Assembly: GCA_910578185.1 (NCBI GenBank)
Contig: CAJTPN010000020.1
Location: forward strand, 10,627-60,180
Source: an uncultured Acetatifactor sp.
Lineage (GTDB): Bacteria; Bacillota; Clostridia; Lachnospirales; Lachnospiraceae
Reading direction: 5' to 3'
DNA: 49,554 bases
Positions 1 to 8,228 of this stretch are shown one piece after another. The position numbers were made by a program, and so were the translations under genes. The notes under the pieces were generated by a model, which was not told where the DNA came from, made no database searches, and saw only the letters and a program-made list of their open reading frames with translations. The stretch's first letter is position 1, and each line of letters begins with the position of its first letter.

Positions 1-144
1 CCGGAGGCAACGGCAACCCCGAGCCCGGAACCCAGTGAGACGCCGAAACCGGAGGCAACGGCAACTCCGAGCCCGGAACCCAGTGAGACGCCGAAGCCGG
101 AAGCAACGGCAACCCCGAGTCCGGAACCCAGTGAAAGTCCGGAA
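1..144 (+). repeat. 48-bp tandem repeat coding a Pro-rich stalk
   Basis: Three consecutive 48-base units (1-48, 49-96, 97-144) encode PEATATPSPEPSETPK and close variants. The first two differ at only a couple of bases; the third drifts in its last codons. The repeat is probably longer upstream, because it is cut by the window edge. Such repeats usually vary in copy number by slippage and set the length of a wall-spanning stalk. Confidence 0.9.
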
Positions 145-1035
145 CCAAGCCCCAGCCCGGAACCGGGAGTGCTCGGCAATTTGAGATGGGAGATCACAAA
201 CGACGGGAAGCTGATTGTAACGGGAAGTATGGACGGACTTCCTAACTGGGGATGGAGTGAAGGACATGAGGATTGGAGCTGGCTGAATGCTCCTTGGAAC
301 GAGCGCAAGGATGAGATCAGGGGTGTTTCTCTGAAATTTAGCGGAGCGGAATCCATGGCTCATTTCTTTGACGGATTTGAGGCATTGCAGAACTTGGATT
401 TGTCAGACTTTGACATGAGCGGCGTAAAGGATATGTCAAGTATGTTTGAAGGCTGCAGGGGACTGGTTTGGCTGGATATGAGTCAGTTTGATACCGGTAA
501 TGTAACCGATATGAGCAGAATGTTCTACGAATGCGAGAGTTTGCTTCAGCTGGACTTGAGCGGATTTGATACAAGTAAGGTGGTCAGCATGGAAAGCATG
601 TTTGGAAACTGTCGCAGCCTCAAAAAGATAGATATGAGTGGTTGGAACACCGAGTTGGTGAAAAACATGGCGGGAATGTTTGAAGGATGTGATTGCCTTG
701 AAAATTTGGATCCGAAGAAATTAGACACAGTTGAAGTGACAGATATGAATTCCATGTTTTCCGGCTGCTGCAGTCTGCTCTATTTGGATTTAAGCGGATT
801 TGATACAAGTAAAGTGACAGATATGGGTAATATGTTTGCAGATTGTACACGGCTGCAGTTACTTGATTTGACGAGTTTTGACACCATTAAAGTGATCAAC
901 ATGAACAGGATGTTCGGCGGCTGTCGAGCTTTGATCAGGATAGATGTGGGGAGTAAGTGGATGATCGGAAAAGGAGTCGATCAGGAAAATATGTTTTTCG
1001 ACTGCGGTGTCAATAATATTACAAGAAAAAATTGA
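1..1035 (+). CDS. BspA-like surface protein with DUF285 repeats (5' end outside window)
   Basis: The frame is open from base 1, so the true start lies upstream. The GTG at 169 is in frame but is internal. The visible part begins with a Pro/Glu/Ser/Thr-rich stalk of 16-residue units (PEATATPSPEPSETPK), then about 280 residues of tandem repeats of the form NLDLSxFDTSxVTDMSxMFxGCxSL. That pattern is characteristic of the DUF285/BspA leucine-rich repeat family, which is common on surface proteins of gut Firmicutes and mycoplasmas. About nine repeats can be counted. Cysteines recur at the same place in each repeat (MFxxCxxL). The protein ends shortly after the last repeat with no LPxTG motif or transmembrane anchor, so any anchor or signal peptide must be N-terminal. 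A role in adhesion or host interaction is inferred from the family only. A hairpin follows at 1081-1101. Confidence 0.9.
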   Translation, partial: PEATATPSPEPSETPKPEATATPSPEPSETPKPEATATPSPEPSESPEPSPSPEPGVLGNLRWEITNDGKLIVTGSMDGLPNWGWSEGHEDWSWLNAPWNERKDEIRGVSLKFSGAESMAHFFDGFEALQNLDLSDFDMSGVKDMSSMFEGCRGLVWLDMSQFDTGNVTDMSRMFYECESLLQLDLSGFDTSKVVSMESMFGNCRSLKKIDMSGWNTELVKNMAGMFEGCDCLENLDPKKLDTVEVTDMNSMFSGCCSLLYLDLSGFDTSKVTDMGNMFADCTRLQLLDLTSFDTIKVINMNRMFGGCRALIRIDVGSKWMIGKGVDQENMFFDCGVNNITRKN

Positions 1036-1080
1036 TTTCTACGGACAGTGAGCCAGGGTCCGCGGAAACCCATGCGAGAG

Positions 1081-1101
1081 CGGCGGGGTTATACCCCGCC
1101 G
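1081..1101 (+). terminator. Hairpin after the BspA-like gene
   Basis: A perfect 9-bp G+C-rich stem (CGGCGGGGT / ACCCCGCCG) with a 3-base loop lies 45 bases past the stop codon. It is followed by only three T residues, so it is a plausible but weak intrinsic terminator. Confidence 0.5.
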
Positions 1102-1210
1102 TTTGCCGCATTACCATATATTTGGAACAATAGGAAACAGCCATGGCAGGTGGGCGATGGGGATTCGCTTATCAGACAATGTCATGAGAAACAACAAAAC
1201 GGAGGATGTT

Positions 1211-3517
1211 ATGCAGGAACAGGAAAAGCTTTTAAAGGAAATTATGCAGCCGGATGTGGAGTTTACCCCCATACCTTTCTGGTTTTTTAACGATACCTTT
1301 GAAGAGGAGAGGGTAAAAAATCAGCTTGCGGATTATGTGGAGAAGGGGGTAAACGGAATTGTTCTCCATCCGAGAATCGGGGTGCCCAAGGAGATGCCGT
1401 ATCTCTCGGAGGCATATTTTGCGGCAGTGCGATTCATAGTCAAAACAGCGGCGGAGCTAGGGATGAAAGTGGTGCTCTACGATGAGGGGATGTATCCTTC
1501 CGGTTCCGCACACGGTATGGTAGTGGAGTCCAATCCGGAATTTGCATCCAAAGGAATTATCCTGTTGGACGAAGAAAAGGCAAAAGCTAAGCTGGCGGCA
1601 GAGAAAAGCGCCAAAGTGATTGCCGAGCTTTCGGACGGAAGAAAAATCGTGTACGGTTTCAACGGAGGTACAATCCGTGGAATTCATTTTGGCGAGGATG
1701 ACGGGCAGCCAGGGGCACCCAAGGCGGCAGATATCTTAAATCCGGCTGCGGTGGATGAATTTATCCGTTTGACTCATGACAGATATTATGAAGAATTGAA
1801 AGAATATTTCGGCACTACGGTCATTGCCTTTTTTACGGACGAACCCAGCGCGTTGGGAAGGAGCTCCAGAGGTTATAAATCCTGGGCTGACGGTATGGAG
1901 AAGGAGATAGAAGCGGCAGGGGGTAAGCGGGAGGATTTGGAAGCGCTGTTTGTGAAGACGGGAAAGACTGTGGCGGGCAGAAGCGATATTGCGCACACCG
2001 TGGAAAATCCTACGGTCCTGATCTATCGTCAGTTGATTAAGAAAAAATTGAGAGACATTTTTTATGCAAGACTTTCTAACTGGTGTGAGGAGCATGGAAT
2101 ATCTCTGATCGGGCATCCTGCGGAAAGCAACGATATTGAGGAAGAATTGTATTTCCACATCCCAGGTCAGGATCTAATCATGAGAAGGGTGTCTCCGGAA
2201 ACAGGGGGACTGCGGGAATTTGATTCTGTACAGGCAAAGCTTTCGGCGGATATAGCGAGGCATTTGGGGAGGCGCAGAAATGCCAATGAGTGCTTCGGCG
2301 TCTGTTACCGGAATAAAATCCCTTGGTATATGACTGGGGGAGATATGAAGTGGTATATTGACTGGCTTGGTTTACGAGGGGTAAACCTGTATATTCCCCA
2401 TGCTTTTTATTACAGTGTGGAGGGGGAGCGGAAGGGAGAACGTCCGCCCGATGTGGGACCCAACAATATTTGGTGGAATCATTACCGTAAATTCTCCGAT
2501 TACATGAAGCGTTTGTCCTATCTGATGACGGATTCCGTAAACGGTGCGGAATTTGCGGTGCTCTGTGACAATAATCGTGTACCCTATGAGGAAATTGCCT
2601 GTCTGTATGAAAATCAGATAGAGTTTAACTATATTCCGGCAGCACTTTTAGAGCAGGCGGATGTCCAGGACCATAGCGTGTGTATCCAGGGCTATGCCTA
2701 TAAGGGAGTATTAAATGTACTTGGTCAGACTTATGAAGAGAGATTCCGCGGGAAGCTGGGAGAACTTTTGTGGACGGTTCCGGCGAAAGGGGCAGAGGAA
2801 AGCGAAGCTGTTTTGGCCAGAGTCAACGAAGCCTTGCAGGAGATATCAGGAAAAGGGGCCGGAAACGATGAGGGAGGAACAGGAAAACGGACAGTTGGAG
2901 TCCGGGGAGTAAAGCTTGCGGTGTCCTGCGAAACACTGCGGAAAATTGTGCTGAAGAAACAGGGTGTGGATATGATCTTGTTTGGAAATGAAGGCGCGGA
3001 GGTCGTATCTGTGGATGTGACGGCCCCAGGGCTGAAGAACCCATTGTTTATAGATTTGTGGAAGGGAAAGTGCTACCGGGTGGAAGGGGCAGGGGAAACA
3101 TTTCACTTAAGTTTACAGCCCAGCGAGACGGTATTGGTGGTCAGCGGGGCTGAGGAGACATTGGAAGCCGGAGATGGTTCCGCATCTGTGGAATACCGGA
3201 AGGCGGACTGGTACCTGGCAGAGTATCCGGATTGGACGAATCGGTTTACCCTGGTGGAGAAAACAGAGAATAAGGCTGTGTACCATATGTGGTACAATAG
3301 TGAAAAAGCGGGTGAAAAAGTACAATTTGCCGTAAATGGAGAGGAAATGGCAGAATGCTTCTGCAACGGAGAATTTGTGGATGTCAGCTTCTTTGGAGAA
3401 CATCGTTTTGACGTAAGCGCTTTTCTCCGGGAAGGAGAAAACGAAATCCGGCTGGTGATGACAGGAAATGCCGCAAATATCTATGAAAATGCAGGAATTG
3501 AGTTTGGTCTGAAATAA
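1211..3517 (+). CDS. Putative glycoside hydrolase, GH106-like
   Basis: A 768-residue protein. The start is set at 1211 because GGAGGA at 1201-1206 lies 4 bases before this ATG; an upstream in-frame ATG at 1103 has no good ribosome site. The N-terminal half has hallmarks of TIM-barrel enzymes related to GH106 alpha-L-rhamnosidases: IPFWFFND near residue 21, GVNGIVLHPRIG near 46, LGMKVVLYDEGMYPSG near 83-98, and FFTDEP at 207-212, where the acidic residue is a candidate catalytic group. The last ~110 residues look like a galactose-binding-type beta-sandwich (FDVSAFLREGENEIRL). No signal peptide or transmembrane segment is seen, so it probably acts in the cytoplasm on imported oligosaccharides or glycosides. 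The substrate cannot be told from sequence. It follows the surface-protein gene but is separated from it by a hairpin. Confidence 0.75.
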   Translation: MQEQEKLLKEIMQPDVEFTPIPFWFFNDTFEEERVKNQLADYVEKGVNGIVLHPRIGVPKEMPYLSEAYFAAVRFIVKTAAELGMKVVLYDEGMYPSGSAHGMVVESNPEFASKGIILLDEEKAKAKLAAEKSAKVIAELSDGRKIVYGFNGGTIRGIHFGEDDGQPGAPKAADILNPAAVDEFIRLTHDRYYEELKEYFGTTVIAFFTDEPSALGRSSRGYKSWADGMEKEIEAAGGKREDLEALFVKTGKTVAGRSDIAHTVENPTVLIYRQLIKKKLRDIFYARLSNWCEEHGISLIGHPAESNDIEEELYFHIPGQDLIMRRVSPETGGLREFDSVQAKLSADIARHLGRRRNANECFGVCYRNKIPWYMTGGDMKWYIDWLGLRGVNLYIPHAFYYSVEGERKGERPPDVGPNNIWWNHYRKFSDYMKRLSYLMTDSVNGAEFAVLCDNNRVPYEEIACLYENQIEFNYIPAALLEQADVQDHSVCIQGYAYKGVLNVLGQTYEERFRGKLGELLWTVPAKGAEESEAVLARVNEALQEISGKGAGNDEGGTGKRTVGVRGVKLAVSCETLRKIVLKKQGVDMILFGNEGAEVVSVDVTAPGLKNPLFIDLWKGKCYRVEGAGETFHLSLQPSETVLVVSGAEETLEAGDGSASVEYRKADWYLAEYPDWTNRFTLVEKTENKAVYHMWYNSEKAGEKVQFAVNGEEMAECFCNGEFVDVSFFGEHRFDVSAFLREGENEIRLVMTGNAANIYENAGIEFGLK

Positions 3518-3518
3518 T

Positions 3519-3547
3519 GTATAAATCTTAAGCTTCGCATCATACTA
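3519..3547 (+). promoter_or_regulatory. Sigma-G-like promoter for spoVAB-spoVAA
   Basis: GTATA at 3519-3523, 17 bases, then CATACTA at 3541-3547. This fits the forespore sigma-G consensus (GHATR, about 18 bases, CATNHTA) in both boxes, with a spacer one base short. It lies 36 bases before the spoVAB start, and spoVA genes are known sigma-G targets in Bacillus and Clostridia. Confidence 0.6.
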
Positions 3548-3582
3548 TAGCTAGTATAATCTAAAAAAGGATGGCTGATAGT

Positions 3583-4062
3583 ATGGTGCGGACTTTTTTT
3601 CTGATATTGATTGGTACAAGCTATGGGCTGCTGGCGGCGGCAGGCGTATTTACCGTGTTTGTGGCGGTGGGGCTGGTTCCCCGTTTTGCCGGGAAGACTC
3701 ATACGGCAAAACATTTGCTTTTGTATGAGGAAATGGTTATCTTTGGCACGCTGACAGGATGTATTTTAAGCGTATTTTCCAGGTATTGTCAATTTGGTGC
3801 GTGGTGGCAGCGGACATTTCCGGAGCGGCTTTCCCTGCTCTATGGCATAGGAACATTCTGGCAGGCCGTGTTTGGACTGTTTTCAGGGATGTTTATCGGA
3901 TGCCTTGCGCTTGCCATTGCGGAGATGCTTGACAGTATTCCTATTCTCTCACGACGAATTTCCTTTCGGCATGGGCTGGGACTTGCGGTTACCAGTATGG
4001 CGGTGGGAAAACTGTGCGGTTCTCTGATTTACTTTTATACGGAGCTGCACCGGACCGCATAG
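3583..4062 (+). CDS. spoVAB: Stage V sporulation protein AB
   Basis: A 159-residue membrane protein with about four hydrophobic segments. The C-terminal half (GLFSGMFIGCLALAIAEML, then SIPILSRRI and GKLCGSLIYF) matches the Bacillus SpoVAB pattern (GLLAGLFVGM, AEVLNVLPILAKRIGL, GKIAGSL). The N-terminal half also aligns (GLVPRFAGKTHTAKHLLLYEE). SpoVA proteins form the forespore inner-membrane channel that moves Ca-dipicolinate during spore formation and germination. The start at 3583 is preferred because AAGGATGG lies 8 bases before it; an ATG at 3571 directly abuts the purine run. A sigma-G-like promoter lies upstream. In Bacillus spoVAB follows spoVAA; here the order is reversed. Confidence 0.85.
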   Translation: MVRTFFLILIGTSYGLLAAAGVFTVFVAVGLVPRFAGKTHTAKHLLLYEEMVIFGTLTGCILSVFSRYCQFGAWWQRTFPERLSLLYGIGTFWQAVFGLFSGMFIGCLALAIAEMLDSIPILSRRISFRHGLGLAVTSMAVGKLCGSLIYFYTELHRTA

Positions 4063-4154
4063 TGGATTGGAATAGAGAGTCTGAGGTTCAGGGATTGTTG
4101 ACTGCCTTTTTGATGTAATATTTTCGGAAAATATAGGGAGTGAGGGTTTGTGCC

Positions 4155-4784
4155 ATGGCAAATGTTGACGTATACTTAAAATGTGATAGGAATGCGGAAG
4201 TACAGGCGGAGGACGTTTTTATGACGGACATTGGGTCGCTGCAGTGCGCTGACACCGCTGTGGCGGCAAAGCTGAAGGCGTTAAAAGTTTATCATTTTGG
4301 CAAAAGTGAGTCTAAACGGTGTGTGATCAGCTCCTTGAAAATTGTGGAACTGATGGAAAATACCTGTCCCAATATCAGTGTCCAGATCGTAGGGGAACCG
4401 GATGTATTAGTGGAGTGGGTCAGCGTGGACAGACATAAGGGCTGGCAGCAGTGGCTCAAGGCTGCGCTGGTTTGCCTTGTGAGTTTTTTTGGCACGGCCT
4501 TCACCATTATGGCTTATCACAATGATGTGGGCATAAATGAGATTTTCACGGAAGTGTATAAAATGGTGATGAACAGGGAACCCCAGGGGCTTAACACCCT
4601 GGAAGTTTCTTATTCCATCGGGCTTGCGGCAGGAATTATTATCTTTTTTAATCATATCGGGGGCAGACGTCTTACAAAGGATCCGACGCCCATAGAGGTG
4701 GCTATGCGCAATTATGAGGAGGATGTGGACAAGGCGTTGATCGCTACGGCGGAAAGAGAAGGGCGGGAAAAAGACAGTATTTAG
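4155..4784 (+). CDS. spoVAA: Stage V sporulation protein AA
   Basis: A 209-residue protein. Residues 1-97 form a soluble domain and two transmembrane segments follow near 101-120 and 152-168. The second half matches Bacillus SpoVAA closely: the YHNDVGINEIFTEVYKMV region, YSIGLAAGIIIFFNH near 153-167, then RRLTKDPTPIEVAMRNYE. SpoVAA is a structural component of the spore Ca-dipicolinate channel. The start at 4155 is chosen because GGGAGTGAGG lies 9 bases upstream; a GTG at 4140 is inside that ribosome site. It lies 92 bases after spoVAB with no terminator between, so the two are probably co-transcribed in the forespore. Confidence 0.9.
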   Translation: MANVDVYLKCDRNAEVQAEDVFMTDIGSLQCADTAVAAKLKALKVYHFGKSESKRCVISSLKIVELMENTCPNISVQIVGEPDVLVEWVSVDRHKGWQQWLKAALVCLVSFFGTAFTIMAYHNDVGINEIFTEVYKMVMNREPQGLNTLEVSYSIGLAAGIIIFFNHIGGRRLTKDPTPIEVAMRNYEEDVDKALIATAEREGREKDSI

Positions 4785-5024
4785 AATCAGCCCATTTTGT
4801 ATATACTTATTGTTCCAGTACATTGAATTTCTGGGCTGTCAGACACACCCTGGTGAAAGCTGCAGGTATTTTAAAATAGTGGTGCATATTGCCAAAGGTT
4901 ATGGTATGATGGAATAATAGGCTGATGAAGGAAACAAGTGAGTACAAAAGCGAAGCGTTCGCAGGCTGTGGCCGACTGCCGGAAGGGGCAGCAGGAAACC
5001 GTAAGACGGACAGACGGGAGTCAT

Positions 5025-6407
5025 ATGATGAAAAAAGGTTTGACATCAGGAAAAGACGAAAAGTTTCGGGATTTTACCCTGAACGGTAATCTGTGGCTTC
5101 TTTTGCTGCAGGTAGGAATACCCCTTGCGCTTTATCAGAGTCTGAGCATGCTTTTTAAGATACTGGACTCCATGATGGCCTCTCATATCAGCGCGGAGTC
5201 CGTATCTGCGGTGGCATATCTGTCACAGATCAACCAAATGATCTCCGCCATAGGAGGAGGGCTGGCTGTGGGCAGCAGTTTAAAGGTCAGCCAGGCGTAT
5301 GGCGCAGGGGACTATAAATTGGTGAAGCGGCGTATCAGCACCCTCTTTGGCATCTGTGGAATTCTGGGAATTGTGCTGGTATGCCTGATTCCATTTACGC
5401 CTGCCATATTAAGGATTGCCAGGACACCGGAAAATCTTGTGGATATAGGAAGCCGTTATTTTGCCATAGAACTAATCGGGATCGTAATTAGCTTTTTAAA
5501 CAACGTTTATATTGCGGTGGAACGAGCCAGGGGGAATTCCCGCAGGATTTTATATCTGAATCTTTTTGTAATTGCTGTAAAACTTGGTTTGACAGCGTTT
5601 TTTGTGTATGTGCTTCGATCGGATATTACCATGATTGCTGTGGCCACGGTGATCTCACAGGGGATACTGCTTGGCGCGGGAATATATCATATGACTAGAA
5701 AAGACAGCGCCTTTTCTTTTTCTTTCAAGGCCGTCTCTTTTCGCAGAGAAACCATCGGTCCCATGCTTCATATTTCCTTTCCTGTTATGGTGGAAAAGGG
5801 AGCGTTTTCCTTTGGCAAGGTGGTGGTAAATTTTATGAGCAGTATGTATGGCTCACTGACGGTGGGGGCATTGGGGATTTCTAATAACATCAATGGTTTT
5901 ACCACCAGCGCCCAGAATGGATTTCAGGATGGATGTGCGGCTGTGATCAGTCAAAACCTTGGAGCGGGAAATAAGAAGCGCGCCATAGAGGCCTTTCAAA
6001 AGCTTTTGTGTATCAATGTGTTGGTGGGAGTGACCGGGTTTGCCGTTACGATGGCTTGTCTTCAGCCCATCAGCCTTTTGTTTGCCACGGCGGAAGGGGT
6101 GGTAAACCCGGAATTTCAGGAGATGATCATTGCCATTAACCGTTATGAGCTGATCGGCGGCTGCATTCCGTTGGGGGTGTTTTCCTCTTGTATGGCGCTG
6201 CTTTTGGGATTTGGCAAAACCAAGCTCACATTGCTGATTAATTTCAGCCGTGTTTTTCTCTTTCGGATTCCGGTGTTATGGGGGCTGCAAAACTTTACAA
6301 ATCTGGGAACGGAAAGCGTTGGGATTACGATGATGGTGAGCAATATGCTGGTGGCGGTTATGGCGTTGGTGATAGCGCTGGTGGTAGTGCGCCGGGAGAA
6401 CAGGTAG
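5025..6407 (+). CDS. MATE family efflux transporter
   Basis: About 460 residues with twelve predicted hydrophobic helices and the two-lobed arrangement of the MATE/MatE superfamily (cation-coupled antiporters). Family features seen are LLLLQVGIPLALYQSLSMLFKILDS at the first helix (membrane entry after a polar N-terminus) and GLAVGSSLKVSQAYGAGD, the typical helix-2 to loop segment, with NISNN-like and SQNLGAGN motifs in the second lobe. The start is placed at 5025 (CGGGAG ends 4 bases upstream; the adjacent ATG at 5028 has a 7-base gap). A GTG at 4938 with AAGGAAAC before it would add 29 polar residues. It sits between spoVAA and spoVAC, which suggests, but does not prove, expression during sporulation. 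Substrate unknown. Confidence 0.88.
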   Translation: MMKKGLTSGKDEKFRDFTLNGNLWLLLLQVGIPLALYQSLSMLFKILDSMMASHISAESVSAVAYLSQINQMISAIGGGLAVGSSLKVSQAYGAGDYKLVKRRISTLFGICGILGIVLVCLIPFTPAILRIARTPENLVDIGSRYFAIELIGIVISFLNNVYIAVERARGNSRRILYLNLFVIAVKLGLTAFFVYVLRSDITMIAVATVISQGILLGAGIYHMTRKDSAFSFSFKAVSFRRETIGPMLHISFPVMVEKGAFSFGKVVVNFMSSMYGSLTVGALGISNNINGFTTSAQNGFQDGCAAVISQNLGAGNKKRAIEAFQKLLCINVLVGVTGFAVTMACLQPISLLFATAEGVVNPEFQEMIIAINRYELIGGCIPLGVFSSCMALLLGFGKTKLTLLINFSRVFLFRIPVLWGLQNFTNLGTESVGITMMVSNMLVAVMALVIALVVVRRENR

Positions 6408-6495
6408 TCTTTTTGAACTGTTTGGACCTTGGAAGGCAGAAGGCAGTCGGTCATAATGGAAAACTTAATCAAATCATGGAAAAGGAGAGGGTGAT

Positions 6496-7053
6496 ATGTC
6501 TGAAGTCTTTGATGAAAAAAATATGAGGCAAGTTTTGGATGCATACATACCCGATGGGGAAACACTGTTGGCGGGCATACATGCAGTATCAAAAGAAACA
6601 AATGTGACGGGGATATTTGGGAAATGCGTTCGCACGGAAAGCGGACTGGTTCCGGATGAAAACGGAGGCGTAATCGCACTCAATAAGAAGAAATACGCCA
6701 TGTATGACGTTTATGTCGGAATCACACAGACCTTCCTGGTGATTGCCGAATGTGAGAGGAACAGCTATTATTATGAATTTGACGACGCTCCGGAGGTGAA
6801 TGGGGCGGATATACAGGAGATTACTTCAGAAATACACTTTACCGATATGGGAACATGCTTTCCTCTGACGGATATTAAGCGTTGCGAAGTGAAAAAGGGA
6901 TGGATGGGGTCTGTCAAATGTTTTCTTACCATGAAGAATGGAACATATTTCAAACTTATGTTTCCAAAACTGGGCGGATTGGGCGGAGGTATGCCTCATT
7001 ACACGGAGTACCGAGAGAAAATAATCGAAGTGTTGGGTAGAAGCAACGCATAA
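6496..7053 (+). CDS. Uncharacterised protein in the spoVA locus
   Basis: A 185-residue soluble protein that I do not recognise. AAAGGAGAGG lies a few bases before the ATG, a strong ribosome site. The sequence is rich in beta-prone stretches (YAMYDVYVGITQTFLVIAEC, then YYYEFD, ITSEIHFTD, KCFLTMKNGTYFKLMFP), which resembles bacterial PH-like folds in layout; this is a guess from pattern alone. There is no signal peptide and no transmembrane helix. A Gly-rich loop (KLGGLGGGMPHYTEY) occurs near the C-terminus. It lies 88 bases after the MATE gene and 76 bases before spoVAC, so it is likely part of the same sporulation-associated cluster. Confidence 0.75.
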   Translation: MSEVFDEKNMRQVLDAYIPDGETLLAGIHAVSKETNVTGIFGKCVRTESGLVPDENGGVIALNKKKYAMYDVYVGITQTFLVIAECERNSYYYEFDDAPEVNGADIQEITSEIHFTDMGTCFPLTDIKRCEVKKGWMGSVKCFLTMKNGTYFKLMFPKLGGLGGGMPHYTEYREKIIEVLGRSNA

Positions 7054-7077
7054 AATTTCTGCCTCTGCGGCATAATG
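7048..7077 (+). promoter_or_regulatory. Possible sigma-G-like promoter for spoVAC
   Basis: GCATA at 7048-7052 (overlapping the stop of the preceding gene), 18 bases, then CATAATG at 7071-7077. This matches GHATR-N18-CATNHTA except for the last base. It lies 53 bases before spoVAC, whose homologues are sigma-G dependent. Confidence 0.4.
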
Positions 7078-7129
7078 GAAGAAAGAGCGAATATGATTTT
7101 GGCTTTTTTTTCAAAAGGAGGTAGGCGAA

Positions 7130-7603
7130 ATGGAAGAGGCTGGCAGTGAAAAAAAACAGCAGCAAAAGGAGTATGAACAATATGTCAAAGGGGTGACGCC
7201 CACCCATAATCTGTGGCTTCAGATGCTGAAAGCATTTATTACGGGCGGATTGATTTGCTGTATCGGACAGTTTATCTTAAATTATGCGGGCGGCCTGGGA
7301 CTGGATAAGCAGGACGCAGGAAGCTGGTGTTCCTTGCTTCTGGTATTATTATCAGTTTTACTCACCGGTATTGGTATCTATCCTAAGATCGTAAAATGGG
7401 GAGGCGCAGGAGCGCTGGTACCGATCACAGGGTTTGCTAACAGTGTGGCGGCGCCTGCAATAGAATATAAGACGGAAGGACAGGTTTTCGGCATCGGCTG
7501 TAAAATATTCACCATTGCAGGGCCGGTAATTCTGTATGGAATCTTTACCAGTTGGGTGCTGGGGATCGGATATTGGGTTTTAAAAATGTTTCATGTGGTT
7601 TAA
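7130..7603 (+). CDS. spoVAC: Stage V sporulation protein AC
   Basis: A 157-residue membrane protein preceded by AAAGGAGGT, an excellent ribosome site. It matches SpoVAC of Bacillus along its length: a charged start, LKAFITGGLICCIGQFI, LLTGIGIYPKIVKWGGAGA, the conserved VPITGFANSVAAPAIEYK stretch, then EGQVFGIGCKIFTIAGPVI. SpoVAC is the mechanosensitive-channel-like subunit through which Ca-dipicolinate crosses the inner spore membrane. In most spore formers spoVAC is followed at once by spoVAD and spoVAE; here a terminator follows, so those must be elsewhere if present. The related SpoVAE family was considered, but the N-terminal region and the ITGFANS context fit SpoVAC better. Confidence 0.87.
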   Translation: MEEAGSEKKQQQKEYEQYVKGVTPTHNLWLQMLKAFITGGLICCIGQFILNYAGGLGLDKQDAGSWCSLLLVLLSVLLTGIGIYPKIVKWGGAGALVPITGFANSVAAPAIEYKTEGQVFGIGCKIFTIAGPVILYGIFTSWVLGIGYWVLKMFHVV

Positions 7604-7640
7604 GGCAGATGGAAAAGAGGCTGAATAATCAGCTTTGGAA

Positions 7641-7680
7641 AGCAGGGGGATGAACGATAAATTCATTTCCCTGCTTTTAT
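7641..7680 (+). terminator. Rho-independent terminator after spoVAC
   Basis: A 14-bp stem (AGCAGGGGGATGAA pairs with TTCATTTCCCTGCT, two G-T pairs) with a 7-base loop, followed by TTTTAT. It closes the spoVA cluster. Confidence 0.85.
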
Positions 7681-7713
7681 CGGCGTCAACCCTTTCCGAT
7701 CAATTTTTAATAA

Positions 7714-7742
7714 TTGCACAAGTGCATATAGTAATGTAAAAT
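7714..7742 (+). promoter_or_regulatory. Sigma-A promoter with overlapping dyad
   Basis: TTGCAC at 7714-7719, 17 bases, TAAAAT at 7737-7742, 39 bases before the 141-residue protein. The -35 box is part of a dyad TGCAC-AA-GTGCA (7715-7726), which could be an operator. Confidence 0.6.
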
Positions 7743-7781
7743 GGTAGGGAGAAAGGCTGTAAAGGAAGAGGTATTCAAATC

Positions 7782-8207
7782 ATGGAAGAGCTATTGGCAT
7801 TTGCGCTTTTGCTGGAGGAAGAAATAGTGGATGAAGATGATTATTTGAAAAGGCTGGACGAATTGTTTCTGGAGAATCCCAACAGCGACGATTTACTTTT
7901 TTTGGAATGGGAAACAAATATAAAGAGGGCTGTTATTTATATAAGAACACATGTGGATTTCAATAATTTGGACTGTGATCTGTTCGGCAGCATTTTGATG
8001 GAGAAGATAAGGGCGTGTTACGAAAAGCAACCCGATATCAAAAGCTTTGCAGGTAAAATGTATCGCCTGTGGAAGAACCTGCCGGGGAAGCTGCAAGTCA
8101 AAGAACCGTTTTTTATACTGTGTTATGCTGACGATCCCCTGTCTTGGGGAGATGAAGAACAAACCAGAAATATTTACGAGTATATGATGAATTATTATAA
8201 AGACTGA
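7782..8207 (+). CDS. Uncharacterised acidic protein upstream of LytTR/GHKL pair
   Basis: A 141-residue strongly acidic protein with no recognised family. It opens with MEELLAFALLLEEEIVDEDD and is mostly helical in composition, with acidic clusters and several Tyr/Trp near the C-terminus (SWGDEEQTRNIYEYMMNYY). No signal peptide or membrane helix is seen. The ribosome site is modest (AGGAAGAGG, about 10 bases upstream). It follows a clear sigma-A promoter and precedes the LytTR regulator by 21 bases with no terminator, so it is very likely the first gene of the signalling operon. A regulatory or immunity-type role is possible but unsupported. Confidence 0.7.
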   Translation: MEELLAFALLLEEEIVDEDDYLKRLDELFLENPNSDDLLFLEWETNIKRAVIYIRTHVDFNNLDCDLFGSILMEKIRACYEKQPDIKSFAGKMYRLWKNLPGKLQVKEPFFILCYADDPLSWGDEEQTRNIYEYMMNYYKD

Positions 8208-8228
8208 ATTTGCTTTTTCGGAGGAAAA

